Shown here: piece by piece, positions 55,841-64,000 of the stretch
Layout: every line of letters begins with the position of its first letter
How positions within the stretch are numbered: the stretch's first letter is position 1
NCBI RefSeq assembly: GCF_027922145.1
Contig: NZ_BSFC01000019.1
Coordinates: 70,579-134,578 of the forward strand
Origin: Novosphingobium resinovorum
GTDB lineage: Bacteria; Pseudomonadota; Alphaproteobacteria; Sphingomonadales; Sphingomonadaceae
Reading direction: 5' to 3'
DNA length: 64,000 nt
The notes under the pieces: model-generated
Told to the model about the DNA's origin: nothing
Databases searched by the model: none
What the model saw: only the letters and a program-made list of their open reading frames with translations
Program-made: the position numbers and the translations under genes

Positions 55841-56383
55841 ATGCGCATCGACATGATCCCCGTCGGCGACAACGCGCCGAAGAGCCTGAACGTCATCATC
55901 GAAGTTCCCGTCGGCGGCGAGCCGGTCAAGTACGAGTTCGACAAGGCCTCCGGCGCGCTCTTCGTCGACCGCATCCTGCACACGCCGATGCGCTACCCGG
56001 CGAACTACGGCTTCGTGCCGCACACCCTCTCGCCCGATGGTGACCCGCTCGACGCGCTGGTCGTCGCTCGCTCGCCGTTTATCCCGGGCTGCGTGGTCAA
56101 GGTGCGCCCGATCGCCGTCCTCAACCTCGAGGACGAGCATGGCGGCGACGAGAAGCTACTCTGCGTGCCGATCAACTCGACCTTCCCTTACTATTCGCAC
56201 GTAAACGAGAAGGAAGATCTGCCCGACATCGTCTACCAGCAGGTCGAGCACTTCTTCACCCACTACAAGGACCTAGAAAAGGAAAAGTGGGTTCGCGTCG
56301 GCACCTGGGGCAACGCCGCCGATGCCGCCCGCATCGTCGAAGAGGCGATCGAGCGCTACGAGGCCTCGAAGACCGAAGCCTGA
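55841..56383 (+). CDS. ppa: Inorganic pyrophosphatase
   Basis: 180 residues, usual family I length. It hydrolyses pyrophosphate in the cytosol. The metal-binding motif DGDPLDALVV and RYPANYGFVPHT are present. AAGAAGGACC precedes the ATG. Monocistronic, followed by a hairpin. Confidence 0.96.
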   Translation: MRIDMIPVGDNAPKSLNVIIEVPVGGEPVKYEFDKASGALFVDRILHTPMRYPANYGFVPHTLSPDGDPLDALVVARSPFIPGCVVKVRPIAVLNLEDEHGGDEKLLCVPINSTFPYYSHVNEKEDLPDIVYQQVEHFFTHYKDLEKEKWVRVGTWGNAADAARIVEEAIERYEASKTEA

Positions 56384-56469
56384 GCCAGAACGATTTACCG
56401 CGTTTTCCGAGTCATAAGGTGATCCCACCTGATTAGACAACGCTATAGAGTTCACTTCCCATGTGGACG

Positions 56470-56498
56470 GGGGCCGGCAGCGCAAGCTGTCCGGCCCC
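56470..56498 (+). terminator. Hairpin after ppa
   Basis: GGGGCCGG and CCGGCCCC form an 8-bp stem, with an inner CAGC/GCTG stem, and TTGG follows. It lies about 87 bp after the ppa stop. Confidence 0.55.
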
Positions 56499-56547
56499 TT
56501 GGCTTATGGGGAGGCTCGAATCGCTCGAACGGAGCGAAAAAACTTTC

Positions 56548-56624
56548 CGTCATTGCAAGGGCAGCGAAGCAATCCAGGGCCGCGTAAACCGCACTGGATT
56601 GCGTCGCTGCGCTCGCAATGACGA
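56548..56624. repeat. Dispersed inverted repeat, GTCATTGCGAG family, copy 2
   Basis: CGTCATTGCAAG and CTCGCAATGACG bound the element, with nested GCGAAGCAATCCAG and CTGGATTGCGTCGC. It ends 4 bp before the SDR stop codon and is a cleaner copy of 371-477. Confidence 0.8.
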
Positions 56625-56628
56625 GGAC

Positions 56629-57378
56629 TCAGCTCACCACGCGGCCGCCGTTGACGCCGATGGTCTGGCCGGTGACGTAGCCCGAAGCCTCGTGGCACAG
56701 CCATGCGCAGGCATTCGCGATATCGGCGGGTTCGCCCATGCGGCGTACCGGGATGGACTGGAGCAGCACTTCGGTCGGGACCTGGAAGCGCTCGCGGTTG
56801 GCCTCGGACATGATCGTGCCCATCACCGAACCGGGCGGGATGTTGTTCACGGTGATCCCGTAAGGCCCGAATTCCTGCGCCATCGAGCGCGTCATCGTCA
56901 CCACCGCGCCCTTCGACGAGGAATAGCAGATCATGTTGAGTGCCCCCGTCTGCGCCGACGAGGACGAGACGTTGACGATCCGCCCCCAGCCGGCATGCTT
57001 CATGTCCTTGATGACCAGCTGCGTCATCACCATCGGCCCGCGCACGTTGATCGCGTAGACGAAGTCCCAACGCTCGTCGGTCAGTTCCTCGAACGGCGTG
57101 AAATCGGTCACGCCCGCATTGTTGACGAGGATCGAGATCGGCCCCAGCGCATCGCGGCACTTCTCCACGGCAGCGGCAGCCTGTTCGCGGTTGGAGATGT
57201 CGGCGCCCAGCGCGATGGCGGTGCCGCCCGCATCCCTGATCGCCTTCACGGTATCCGCGCAGCGCGCCTCGTCGAGATCGAGCACGCCCACCGCGATGCC
57301 GTCCTGCGCCAGCCGCCTGGAACAGGCTGCGCCGATCCCGGCTGCGGCCCCGGTGACGATGGCTACTCGGTAAGTCAT
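56629..57378 (-). CDS. Short-chain dehydrogenase (FabG-like SDR)
   Basis: 249 residues: GAAAGIGAAC cofactor motif, NNAG, VSSSSAQTG with the catalytic Ser, YSSSKGAVV active site and a terminal GVNGGRVVS. The family acts on hydroxy/keto groups; no specific substrate. AAGAGAG-like purines precede the ATG. It lies downstream of an AraC gene on the same strand, so the AraC protein may regulate it. Confidence 0.87.
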   Translation of the reverse strand: MTYRVAIVTGAAAGIGAACSRRLAQDGIAVGVLDLDEARCADTVKAIRDAGGTAIALGADISNREQAAAAVEKCRDALGPISILVNNAGVTDFTPFEELTDERWDFVYAINVRGPMVMTQLVIKDMKHAGWGRIVNVSSSSAQTGALNMICYSSSKGAVVTMTRSMAQEFGPYGITVNNIPPGSVMGTIMSEANRERFQVPTEVLLQSIPVRRMGEPADIANACAWLCHEASGYVTGQTIGVNGGRVVS

Positions 57379-57520
57379 GCATTCTCTCCTGAAGCTTTGC
57401 GCGCAGGCTTACCCCGAAACGCGCCCGGCAGAAGGGCGGGGCGAGGTGGCGGCGGCAGAATCCGCCCCGGCGACGCGGCACACCCACATCCGGAGTTCCT
57501 CGCGCTTCGAGACCGAACAG

Positions 57521-58576
57521 TCAGCCGGGCCGGACCCGCCCCGCAAGCACGTGCCCTGGCGCGATTCGCCCGGCAATGGGAGAAGCAGCGGGCAAGGCGG
57601 CGCGCGCAGCTTTCTCCCGCGCGCCCGCCAGCAGGGCGCGGAACGAGGGGGTCGGCGCCGCCTCCAGCTTGGCCTGCCGCGCCGCCTCGCGCATCCGACT
57701 GGGCGTGGTGCCGAAATACCGGCTGAACCGGCGACTGAACGCCGCTTCCGAGCCGTAGCCCGCCAGTTCGGCGATCTCGGCGATCTTCATCCGCCCCTGC
57801 CGCAGCAGCGCGGCGGCGTGTTCCATGCGATGTTCCGCCACGACCTCCATAGGCGCCTTGCCCACCGCCAAGGAGAACTGCGCCGCGAAGTTTGAGCGTC
57901 CCATCCCCACCGCCCGCGCCAGCGATTCGACTGTCCAGGGATGTGCCGGGCTCGCGGCGATGCGCTGGATGGCCGCTTCGACCGCATCCCGCTTCTCGCC
58001 CGAGAGGATGCGCCGGCAGGCCGGGTCCGCGCGCAGCCCGGCGACAAGCAGCATCTCGGCCAGCCGGGTGAGCAGTGCCGTAGCGCCCGCTCCCAGGCCA
58101 ACCCGCGCCAGTGCATCGGCACGCAAAAGGTCATCTCCACCATAAAGCAGCGCCGGAAGCCCCGCCCGCTCGACTCCGTCGGGCCAGGCCGCCCGCAACC
58201 GTGCGCTCAGCACCCGCGCGGCCGTACGCCCCTTCCCAAAGCTTCGGGCCAGCGGCAAGTCGGCGCCCTCATCACGTCGCAAGGCGCCGTGCGCGACCGT
58301 CATGGCTCCCGCATCGGTGCGCAGCGCATGCGCCTCGCCGGAAAGCACCATGATGACTTCGCCCGCGCCCACTCGGGCCATCGCCCCGCCGGCGCAGGCG
58401 ATTCGCACCGTGCCATGGATCACCGCATGCACGAATACAGCATCACCACCCGCCACCGCGCAGCCCGCGTGCTCGGCGAAGTCCCCATAGCTCCAAGTGC
58501 GCCCGGAAAGGCGCACTTCCCCCAGAAGTTCGGACAAGTTCGCGACGCGGGCACGCCTCTCTCCGGTTGCAGGCAT
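57521..58576 (-). CDS. AraC-family transcriptional regulator
   Basis: 351 residues. An N-terminal cupin-like sensing domain (FAEHAGCAVAGGDAVFVHAVIHG, then VGAGEVIMVLSGEAHAL) precedes the double helix-turn-helix (TVESLARAVGMGRSNFAAQF; IAEIAELAGYGSEAAFSRRFSRYFGTTPSRMR, about residues 230-310). A disordered tail of about 50 residues follows. The start MPATGERRARV has GGGAGG upstream; longer frames lack one. Divergent from the alpha/beta hydrolase gene, a possible target. Confidence 0.88.
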   Translation of the reverse strand: MPATGERRARVANLSELLGEVRLSGRTWSYGDFAEHAGCAVAGGDAVFVHAVIHGTVRIACAGGAMARVGAGEVIMVLSGEAHALRTDAGAMTVAHGALRRDEGADLPLARSFGKGRTAARVLSARLRAAWPDGVERAGLPALLYGGDDLLRADALARVGLGAGATALLTRLAEMLLVAGLRADPACRRILSGEKRDAVEAAIQRIAASPAHPWTVESLARAVGMGRSNFAAQFSLAVGKAPMEVVAEHRMEHAAALLRQGRMKIAEIAELAGYGSEAAFSRRFSRYFGTTPSRMREAARQAKLEAAPTPSFRALLAGAREKAARAALPAASPIAGRIAPGHVLAGRVRPG

Positions 58577-58686
58577 CGCATCCTCCCGCCGATCCCGTGG
58601 ACGATCGGTCATGCGCCGAAAGGATATGGGATTGCGCCCGCCCGTCAATCGAGGCGAGAACGGGGCTGAACGAGAGGGCGAGAGGC

Positions 58687-59751
58687 GTGCGGCAGGTCGA
58701 AGTCACCATTGATGTCAGCGATGCGGCAGGTCTCGGCATCCCCGCGTCGATCCCGGCCACCGTGGTGCTGCCCGATCCCGCCGAACTGCCCGATCGTCCC
58801 GTGATCTGCTTCGCGCTGCCGAGCAGCAGCTACGCGCGCGGCTATTATACCTGCGAACTGCCCGGACCGTCGCACGAGGCCGGATCACAAGCCGCATTCC
58901 ACGCCGCGCGCGGATGGATCGTGATTGCGCTCGATTGGCTGGGCTGTGATGACGAGAGCCGCATCGACCCGGAGGATCTCGGCTACGCGGCCCTTACCGC
59001 CGCCGCCGACGCCGCACAGAGAGAGATCGTGACACGCCTGGCCAATGGCGTGCTTTCACCCGACTATCCGCCGGTAAGCGCCGCCTGCACGATCGGCATC
59101 GGCCAGTCTCTGGGTGCCGCGCTGCTGATCTATCAGCAGGCCCGTCATCGCAGCTTCGACGGCATCGCCGTGCTCGGCTTCAGCGCCATCCACGCGCACC
59201 CGGCCACCCCGCCCGGCGGTATCCCGGTCGCCGTGGCCTGGTATCCGCGCGACGCCCGGCTCGAGGAATGCCGTGAGCCACTCAACACCGCCCTGCTGGC
59301 CCAGGCCGGAGGGGCCGCCGCGCAGGCTGCGTGGGAGGCGCTTGCCTGGGGCTTCCATTACGACGATGTCCCCCTCGGCGTGGTAGAGCAGGACCTCGCC
59401 CATTACGAAGGCATCGCGCGCGGCGACGATGTCGGGGCTCCGTACCCGCCATGGTATGCTCACCGCACACCGCAGCGCGCCGCGCGCTCGACGCTGACCC
59501 CGGGCATCGTCGCCTCCGAAGCTGCCGCGATCACCGTTCCCGTTCTCGCCGCGATGGGCGAGCGCGACCTCGTTCCCGATCCCCGCGCCGAACCACGCGC
59601 TTATCCCTGCGCCCGCAGCATCGACCTGTTCGTCTGTCCGCGCATGGGCCACGTTCACAACATGGCCGGAACCCGCACCCTGTTTTGGGAACGCATCCAT
59701 CTGTTCGGGTCGTGGTGTGTTTCGACGAACGACATGAGAAGTAACACCTAA
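58687..59751 (+). CDS. Alpha/beta hydrolase-like protein
   Basis: 354 residues. The nucleophile elbow is GIGQSLGAALL (GxSxG), the Asp candidate is in MGERDLVPDP and the His in MGHVHNMAG, so the triad order is right. The N-terminal third is beta-rich (VEVTIDVSDAAGLGIPASIPATVVLP) and the protein lacks a signal peptide. The start is GTG after GAGAGG-like purines; the frame from 58567 overlaps the divergent AraC start. Substrate unknown. Confidence 0.75.
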   Translation: MRQVEVTIDVSDAAGLGIPASIPATVVLPDPAELPDRPVICFALPSSSYARGYYTCELPGPSHEAGSQAAFHAARGWIVIALDWLGCDDESRIDPEDLGYAALTAAADAAQREIVTRLANGVLSPDYPPVSAACTIGIGQSLGAALLIYQQARHRSFDGIAVLGFSAIHAHPATPPGGIPVAVAWYPRDARLEECREPLNTALLAQAGGAAAQAAWEALAWGFHYDDVPLGVVEQDLAHYEGIARGDDVGAPYPPWYAHRTPQRAARSTLTPGIVASEAAAITVPVLAAMGERDLVPDPRAEPRAYPCARSIDLFVCPRMGHVHNMAGTRTLFWERIHLFGSWCVSTNDMRSNT

Positions 59752-59836
59752 GCAATCGACATATAGTCCCTGTCCTGGCTATTGTCTTTGCGTTCACCAC
59801 AACACATTTCCATCAGCCCCCAGGGCAAGGACAACG

Positions 59837-60688
59837 ATGACTTACGAAACGTTGATCGCCGTCGACGCGCTCAAGAACATGCTCGCGTCAGGCGCGGACG
59901 TACTGATCTTCGACTGCGAATTCGAACTCGGCGCACCCGACAAGGGGCAGGAGATTTACGCGAAGGGCCACATCCCCGGCGCCCGCTACGCCCATCTCGA
60001 CGAAGACCTGGCCTCCCCGTCCGACGGCAGCAACGGGCGTCACCCCCTGCCCGCGCCGGTGGCGATGGCCGCCTGGCTGCGTGCGCAGGGGCTGCGCAAG
60101 GACCAGCAGGTCGTCGCCTACGACAGCAACGGCGGCGCCTGGGCCGCGCGGCTGTGGTGGCTGCTGCGCTGGCTCGGCCACGCCCCTGTCGCCGTCCTCG
60201 ACGGTGGTAAGCCCGCATGGGTCGATGCCGGACTACCGCTGGAGACCGGCACTCCGCCGGCCGCCGCATCGGGGGATTTCGAGCCCGGCGCCCAACTCGT
60301 GCCTGCCCCGGTGACCGCCGCGCAAGTGCTCACCAATATTCAAACCGGCGCCGCGCAAGTGCTGGATGCGCGCGATCCCTCCCGCTTCGCGGGCACGCGC
60401 AACCCGCTCGACCCGGTCGCCGGACATATCCCGGGCGCCCGCAACCGCTTCTTTCGCGACAATCTCGGCGCCGATGGCCGTTTCCGCCCGGCCGAAGACC
60501 TTGCCGCCGATTTCTCTGCCTTGCTGGGCGAGGCCGCGGCGATCCTCCAGTGCGGCTCGGGCGTCACTGCCTGCCATAACGCCCTGGCCATGGCCGTGGC
60601 GGGAATGCCGGCCGGACGGCTCTATCCCGGATCGTGGAGCGAGTGGATCGCCGATCCGGCGCGCCCGGTGGCGACGGGGTCCGATTGA
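59837..60688 (+). CDS. sseA: 3-mercaptopyruvate/thiosulfate sulfurtransferase (double rhodanese)
   Basis: 283 residues with two rhodanese domains: the inactive N-terminal one (GHIPGARYAHLDEDLASP, VVAYDSNGG) and the C-terminal one with the active Cys in LQCGSGVTACHN. The CGSGVTA loop favours 3-mercaptopyruvate as sulfur donor. AAGGA precedes the ATG. Followed by a strong bidirectional hairpin. Confidence 0.92.
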   Translation: MTYETLIAVDALKNMLASGADVLIFDCEFELGAPDKGQEIYAKGHIPGARYAHLDEDLASPSDGSNGRHPLPAPVAMAAWLRAQGLRKDQQVVAYDSNGGAWAARLWWLLRWLGHAPVAVLDGGKPAWVDAGLPLETGTPPAAASGDFEPGAQLVPAPVTAAQVLTNIQTGAAQVLDARDPSRFAGTRNPLDPVAGHIPGARNRFFRDNLGADGRFRPAEDLAADFSALLGEAAAILQCGSGVTACHNALAMAVAGMPAGRLYPGSWSEWIADPARPVATGSD

Positions 60689-60865
60689 ACGTCTCGGGCA
60701 GCGACGCGCCACCCTCACTCCGCGCGCTAGTCAAGGGGGTGGAAACACGCGACGTGCCCGGCGGTGCGCATCGCGCGACCTGAGCGCCGATCGTCGGGCC
60801 GGTGAGAGATGAGGGCGGGCGTTTGGCCCGCCCCGTTCGGCTAATTCGCTTCGCTCGCAAGCCTT

Positions 60866-60895
60866 CCGGCCCCTCCCGCTTGCGGGAGGGGCCGG
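60866..60895. terminator. Bidirectional hairpin between sseA and the glutathione peroxidase gene
   Basis: CCGGCCCCTCCCGC and GCGGGAGGGGCCGG form a perfect 14-bp stem with a TT loop between two convergent genes. The same CCCTCCCGCTTGCGGGAGGG core is a dispersed repeat in sphingomonads (recalled). Confidence 0.7.
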
Positions 60896-60913
60896 GGGTG
60901 GGCTTCCTTCCGC

Positions 60914-61459
60914 TTACTTCGCCAGTTCAGCCTCGATCGCGCCGATCAGCAGCGGGTCCTGCGGCGCGGTGCCCGGTGCGAAGCGACCGGCGACCGAACC
61001 GTCGCGCGCGATCAGGAACTTCTCGAAGTTCCACAGCACTTCGGGGTCGTCGTTCGGGGTCATGCCGTAGCCCTTGAACTTCTCCTTCATGCCCTCGACG
61101 TCGCCTTGCTTGGTGGGCACCGCCTCGGTCAGCGCGGCGTAAAGCGGCTGCTTGGCTTCGCCGGTAACATCGGCCTTGGCGAAGAGCGGGAACGAGACCC
61201 CGTAGTTGATCGAGCAGAACTCGGCGATTTCCTCATGCGTGCCGGGCTCCTGCGCGCCGAAGTCGTTGGCCGGAAAGCCCAGCACCTCGAAGCCCTTGTC
61301 CTTGTATTCGCCGTAGATCGCCTCAAGGCCCTCGTATTGCGGGGTGAGGCCGCACTTGGAGGCTACGTTGACCACCAGCAGCACCTTGCCGGCGTGGTCG
61401 CCGAGGGTGTCGGGCTTGCCGTCGATGCGGGTGAGCGGGATGGAGGCGAGGTCGGCCAT
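60914..61459 (-). CDS. Glutathione peroxidase-family peroxidase (Cys type)
   Basis: 181 residues. The peroxidatic Cys is in NVASKCGLTPQYEGLE (Cys, not Sec), with WNFEKFL supplying the Trp/Asn. The second signature normally reads FPCNQF but here is FPANDFGAQEPG, so the Cys that often resolves the sulfenate in thioredoxin-dependent members is Ala and Gln is Asp. It probably reduces hydroperoxides in the cytosol. Start MADLASIPLT has GGGAGA upstream. Confidence 0.9.
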   Translation of the reverse strand: MADLASIPLTRIDGKPDTLGDHAGKVLLVVNVASKCGLTPQYEGLEAIYGEYKDKGFEVLGFPANDFGAQEPGTHEEIAEFCSINYGVSFPLFAKADVTGEAKQPLYAALTEAVPTKQGDVEGMKEKFKGYGMTPNDDPEVLWNFEKFLIARDGSVAGRFAPGTAPQDPLLIGAIEAELAK

Positions 61460-61520
61460 TGGATGTTCTCCCATTAGAGTTCGAGCGGGTTATGCGCACG
61501 ACTGGATGACCGCCGCAAGA

Positions 61521-62480
61521 CTATGCAGGCAAACCGCCGAGGACCGGAGAAATCCACCCCGGATCATGCGCGAAGGGCATCTGCGCGCCGCCGCGCAAGG
61601 CGGTGAGGATCGCGGCGAAATCGGTTTCGGCACGCCAGCCGAGCAGGCGAGCGGCCTTGGCGGGATCGTAGACGCGCTCGATCCGCTCGGGCAGAACCCA
61701 GCCCGCGCGGGCGTAGAGGTCGGCGGCATCCGGATGGTAACGGGCGATCACGGCGCGCGCATCGCGGGCCAGTTCCGCTGCATCCTCGCGCACGAAAGGC
61801 GGCGGGGCGGAGAGCACGAAAGTCTCGCACCCCTCGATCCGCTCCAGCGCGGCAAGGTGAGCGAGCGCGGCGTCGCCAACGGTCAGGCGGCGGTTCAGGA
61901 ATTCGTTCGCCTTGAGGTTGGGGCCGGAGGGGACCACGTGCGTATCGTCGTCCTCCGGGAAGAAGCGCCCGGTGCGCAGGATCGCCGCCGCTATGCCGGT
62001 TTCGCGCGCGACAAGGCGGCAAAGGTCCTCGGCCGTGCGCTTGGTCACGCCGTAAACGTTGCGCGGGGCTAGCGGGCCGAACGCCTCGTCCATCCACCAC
62101 GCGCCGTGCTCTCCCGCCCCGGCGCGGACGTCATCGCGAACCATCAGCGAGGTGGTCGAAGTGAACACGAAGCGTGCGTGTCCCGCATCCACCGCCGCTT
62201 CCAGCAGGTTGAGCGTGCCCGTCACATTGACGTCGACGAAGGCCTGCCGCCCGAAGCGCGCGATGTCCGGCTTGTGCAGCGCGCCCGAGTGGATCACCGC
62301 CTCGATCCCATGCTCGGCGACGGTGCGGAACACCAGCGAGCGGTCCGCCACCGAACCCAGCACCGTCGTCGCCGCGCCCGTCGCCACGTCGAGGCCGATC
62401 ACCTCGTGCCCGCGCGAGACCAGCAGCGGTGCCAGATGCCGACCCAGCCAGCCGGACGAGCCCGTCAGCAGGAGGCGCAT
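61521..62480 (-). CDS. NAD-dependent epimerase/dehydratase family protein
   Basis: 319 residues of extended-SDR type: LLTGSSGWLGRHLAPLL cofactor motif, VFTSTTSLM with catalytic Ser/Thr, and YGVTKRTAEDL active site. The C-terminal part (YDPAKAARLLGWRAETDF) is typical of sugar-nucleotide or related epimerases. It starts 4 bp after the GST stop, so the two form an operon. Substrate unknown; not obviously capsule-linked given the distance. Confidence 0.84.
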   Translation of the reverse strand: MRLLLTGSSGWLGRHLAPLLVSRGHEVIGLDVATGAATTVLGSVADRSLVFRTVAEHGIEAVIHSGALHKPDIARFGRQAFVDVNVTGTLNLLEAAVDAGHARFVFTSTTSLMVRDDVRAGAGEHGAWWMDEAFGPLAPRNVYGVTKRTAEDLCRLVARETGIAAAILRTGRFFPEDDDTHVVPSGPNLKANEFLNRRLTVGDAALAHLAALERIEGCETFVLSAPPPFVREDAAELARDARAVIARYHPDAADLYARAGWVLPERIERVYDPAKAARLLGWRAETDFAAILTALRGGAQMPFAHDPGWISPVLGGLPA

Positions 62481-62484
62481 GGCA

Positions 62485-63171
62485 TCAGGCGGGGGCGCGG
62501 TAGTCGGCGATGATCGCGCCGGCTTCGGCAAGTTCGGCCTCGTGGCTCTCCTCGCGCCAGGTCTCGGCGAGGGCTTCCTCCTCCCACTGGCGCATGGCGG
62601 GGTGGGCGAGCATCGCATCGACCCAGGCCTGCCCGCCGCCGACGTCGAGGCCATACGTGCGGATGCGGAAGGCAACCGGCGCGTAGAAGGCATCAATGGC
62701 GGTGAACTCCGCGCCTGCCAGCCAGGGTCCGCCGAAGCGACCCAGCCCTTCCTCGAACATCTCACGCAGGCGGTGGATCTCGCGGACCAGCGCGCCGCTC
62801 ATCGGCCGCAGCTTCACGCGCACGCCCACGTTCATCGTGCACACATTGCGCAAGGCGGAGAAGCCCGCGTGCATCTCGCATACCGCGCTCTGGGCGAAGG
62901 CGCGGGCGTCCGAGGCCTTGGGCCAGACGGCGGGATGGCGGTCGGCGAGATAGAGCGTGATGCCGAGCGAATCCCAGACGGTACGCTCCTCGTCGATCAG
63001 CGCAGGCACCTGGCCGGTGGGGGAAAAGCTGCGGAACGCGTCGTAGTTCACCGGCATGGTGAAGGGCTCAAGCTCATCCTCGAACGGGATGGCGAGCGCC
63101 TTCATCAGCACCCACGGGCGCAGCGACCAGCTCGAATAGTTCCGGTTCGCGGTGATGAGGGTGTAAGTCAT
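62485..63171 (-). CDS. Glutathione S-transferase family protein
   Basis: 228 residues: an N-terminal thioredoxin-like domain (ITANRNYSSWSLRPWVLMKAL, with SPTGQVPALI for glutathione binding) and an all-helical C domain (WLAGAEFTAIDAFYAPVAFR). Conjugates or reduces electrophiles with glutathione. The start MTYTLITANRNY was chosen. First gene of a two-gene operon with the epimerase-like gene. Confidence 0.9.
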   Translation of the reverse strand: MTYTLITANRNYSSWSLRPWVLMKALAIPFEDELEPFTMPVNYDAFRSFSPTGQVPALIDEERTVWDSLGITLYLADRHPAVWPKASDARAFAQSAVCEMHAGFSALRNVCTMNVGVRVKLRPMSGALVREIHRLREMFEEGLGRFGGPWLAGAEFTAIDAFYAPVAFRIRTYGLDVGGGQAWVDAMLAHPAMRQWEEEALAETWREESHEAELAEAGAIIADYRAPA

Positions 63172-63238
63172 GGATGGTCCCTTGCGAAGAGTGCGCGAGG
63201 GATAGCGTGAAGTTGGCAGCGTGGCGAGAGGGGTGAAA

Positions 63239-63267
63239 TTCCTCCCCAAGACAAGCTCGGGGAGGAA
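63239..63267 (-). terminator. Hairpin after scoB
   Basis: TTCCTCCCC and GGGGAGGAA form a perfect 9-bp stem with an 11-base loop, 9 bp after the scoB stop on the minus strand; AATTTCACC follows. A recurrent sphingomonad intergenic element as well (recalled). Confidence 0.65.
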
Positions 63268-63276
63268 CTGGCCAGG

Positions 63277-63912
63277 TCAGCTCACGTAATGCGCGGTCGT
63301 CTTCGCGGCGACTTCCTCGGCCGTCACGCCGGGCGCGAGTTCGATCAACTTGAACGGACTGTCGTGGTCCGGGCGCTGGAACACCGCGAGGTCGGTGATC
63401 ACCATGTCCACCACGCCCACGCCCGTCAGCGGCAGGGTGCAGGCGGGGATGAGCTTGGGATCGCCGTTCTTGGAGGTGTGCTCCATGACGACGATGATCT
63501 TCTTCACACCCGCGACGAGGTCCATGGCGCCGCCCATGCCCTTGATCATCTTGCCGGGGATCATCCAGTTGGCGATGTCGCCGTTCTCGGCCACTTCCAT
63601 CGCGCCCAGCACGGTCAGGTCGATGTGCCCACCACGGATCATGCCGAAGCTGGTGGCGCTGTCGAAATAGGCCGAGTGCGGCAGTTCGCTGATGGTCTGC
63701 TTGCCCGCATTGATGAGATCGGGATCGACCTCGTCCGGGTAGGGGAACGGCCCGATGCCGAGCATCCCGTTCTCACTCTGCAGGGTGACGGTGATGTCCT
63801 CGGGCACGTAGTTCGCCACTAGCGTCGGAATGCCGATGCCGAGGTTCACGTAGAACCCGTCCTGCAGTTCCTTCGCCGCGCGCGCGGCCATTTCGTTACG
63901 ATTCCAGGGCAT
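63277..63912 (-). CDS. scoB: Succinyl-CoA:3-ketoacid CoA-transferase subunit B
   Basis: 211 residues. With subunit A it moves CoA from succinyl-CoA to acetoacetate in ketone-body or acetoacetate use. The catalytic Glu is in [27 protein letters not shown] and [14 protein letters not shown] are family signatures. The ATG overlaps the scoA stop by one base (TGATG). Confidence 0.94.
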   Translation of the reverse strand: MPWNRNEMAARAAKELQDGFYVNLGIGIPTLVANYVPEDITVTLQSENGMLGIGPFPYPDEVDPDLINAGKQTISELPHSAYFDSATSFGMIRGGHIDLTVLGAMEVAENGDIANWMIPGKMIKGMGGAMDLVAGVKKIIVVMEHTSKNGDPKLIPACTLPLTGVGVVDMVITDLAVFQRPDHDSPFKLIELAPGVTAEEVAAKTTAHYVS

Positions 63913-64000
63913 CAGAAGGCCTCCCTCTCGCGCGTCGTCGTGAACTCGATCTTCTTGTCGTAAGGTGCGCCCACGACGATGCGCTGGACGAAGACGCCCG
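63912..64000 (-). CDS. scoA: Succinyl-CoA:3-ketoacid CoA-transferase subunit A, partial (N-terminus outside window)
   Basis: Only the last 28 codons are in the window: they read [17 protein letters not shown], then an Arg/Glu-rich end and TGA overlapping the scoB ATG. This matches the conserved C-terminus of ScoA, and the order scoA-scoB is usual. Confidence 0.85.
   Translation of the reverse strand, partial: GVFVQRIVVGAPYDKKIEFTTTREREAF

Overview
The window is a GC-rich alphaproteobacterial chromosome segment, most likely from a sphingomonad (Novosphingobium/Sphingobium-like). The evidence is the TonB-dependent receptor with an IVVTALRRE-type TonB box, the DUF4167 protein, several dispersed inverted-repeat families typical of sphingomonads, a catabolic gene repertoire and many 4-bp ATGA/GTGA gene overlaps. 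No rRNA, tRNA, CRISPR array, insertion sequence or phage gene was recognised.

Layout. (1) 1-2.8 kb: a secreted nucleoside-hydrolase-like protein (partial) behind a TonB-dependent receptor. (2) 3.4-8.7 kb: a biotin-dependent methylcrotonyl-CoA-type carboxylase operon (mccB, DUF3088, mccA, MaoC hydratase) divergent from a LysR regulator, with two perfect palindromes between them. (3) 8.8-20.4 kb: catabolic genes in two minus-strand operons (SDR, NTF2-like, flavin monooxygenase, zinc dehydrogenase; and ALDH, SDR, enoyl-reductase-like, DUF2889), a GbsR/MarR regulator with a palindrome touching its start codon, gabD and a fumarylacetoacetase-family hydrolase. The substrate is not evident. (4) 20.4-43.8 kb: a group-2, ABC-transporter-dependent capsule locus. 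(5) 44-57 kb: conserved housekeeping genes (M3 peptidase, metK, lnt, DUF4167, prmC, prfA, hisS, M61 peptidase, ppa). (6) 56.6-64 kb: an SDR, AraC regulator, alpha/beta hydrolase, sulfurtransferase, glutathione peroxidase, epimerase, GST and succinyl-CoA:3-ketoacid transferase (partial).

The capsule locus is the most interesting part. It holds Kdo-supply genes (kdsA, kdsB, kdsD; no kdsC seen), the lipid-linked Kdo transferases kpsC and kpsS, the exporter kpsD-E-M-T, UDP-galactopyranose mutase (glf) and two large GlfT2-like glycosyltransferases. This predicts a galactofuranose-rich capsule built on a Kdo linker. Embedded accessory genes are a histidine phosphatase that could fill the missing KdsC step, a PhyH dioxygenase next to kdsA, an LTA-synthase-like transferase, a coupled pair of lipid hydroxylases, and a secreted beta-helix protein. 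Two capsule operons converge on a hairpin followed by a (CT)24 microsatellite.

All calls come from reading the sequence and recalled family features; no database search was run. Start codons were moved inward from the longest ORF where a ribosome binding site, an overlap or a signal peptide argued for it.
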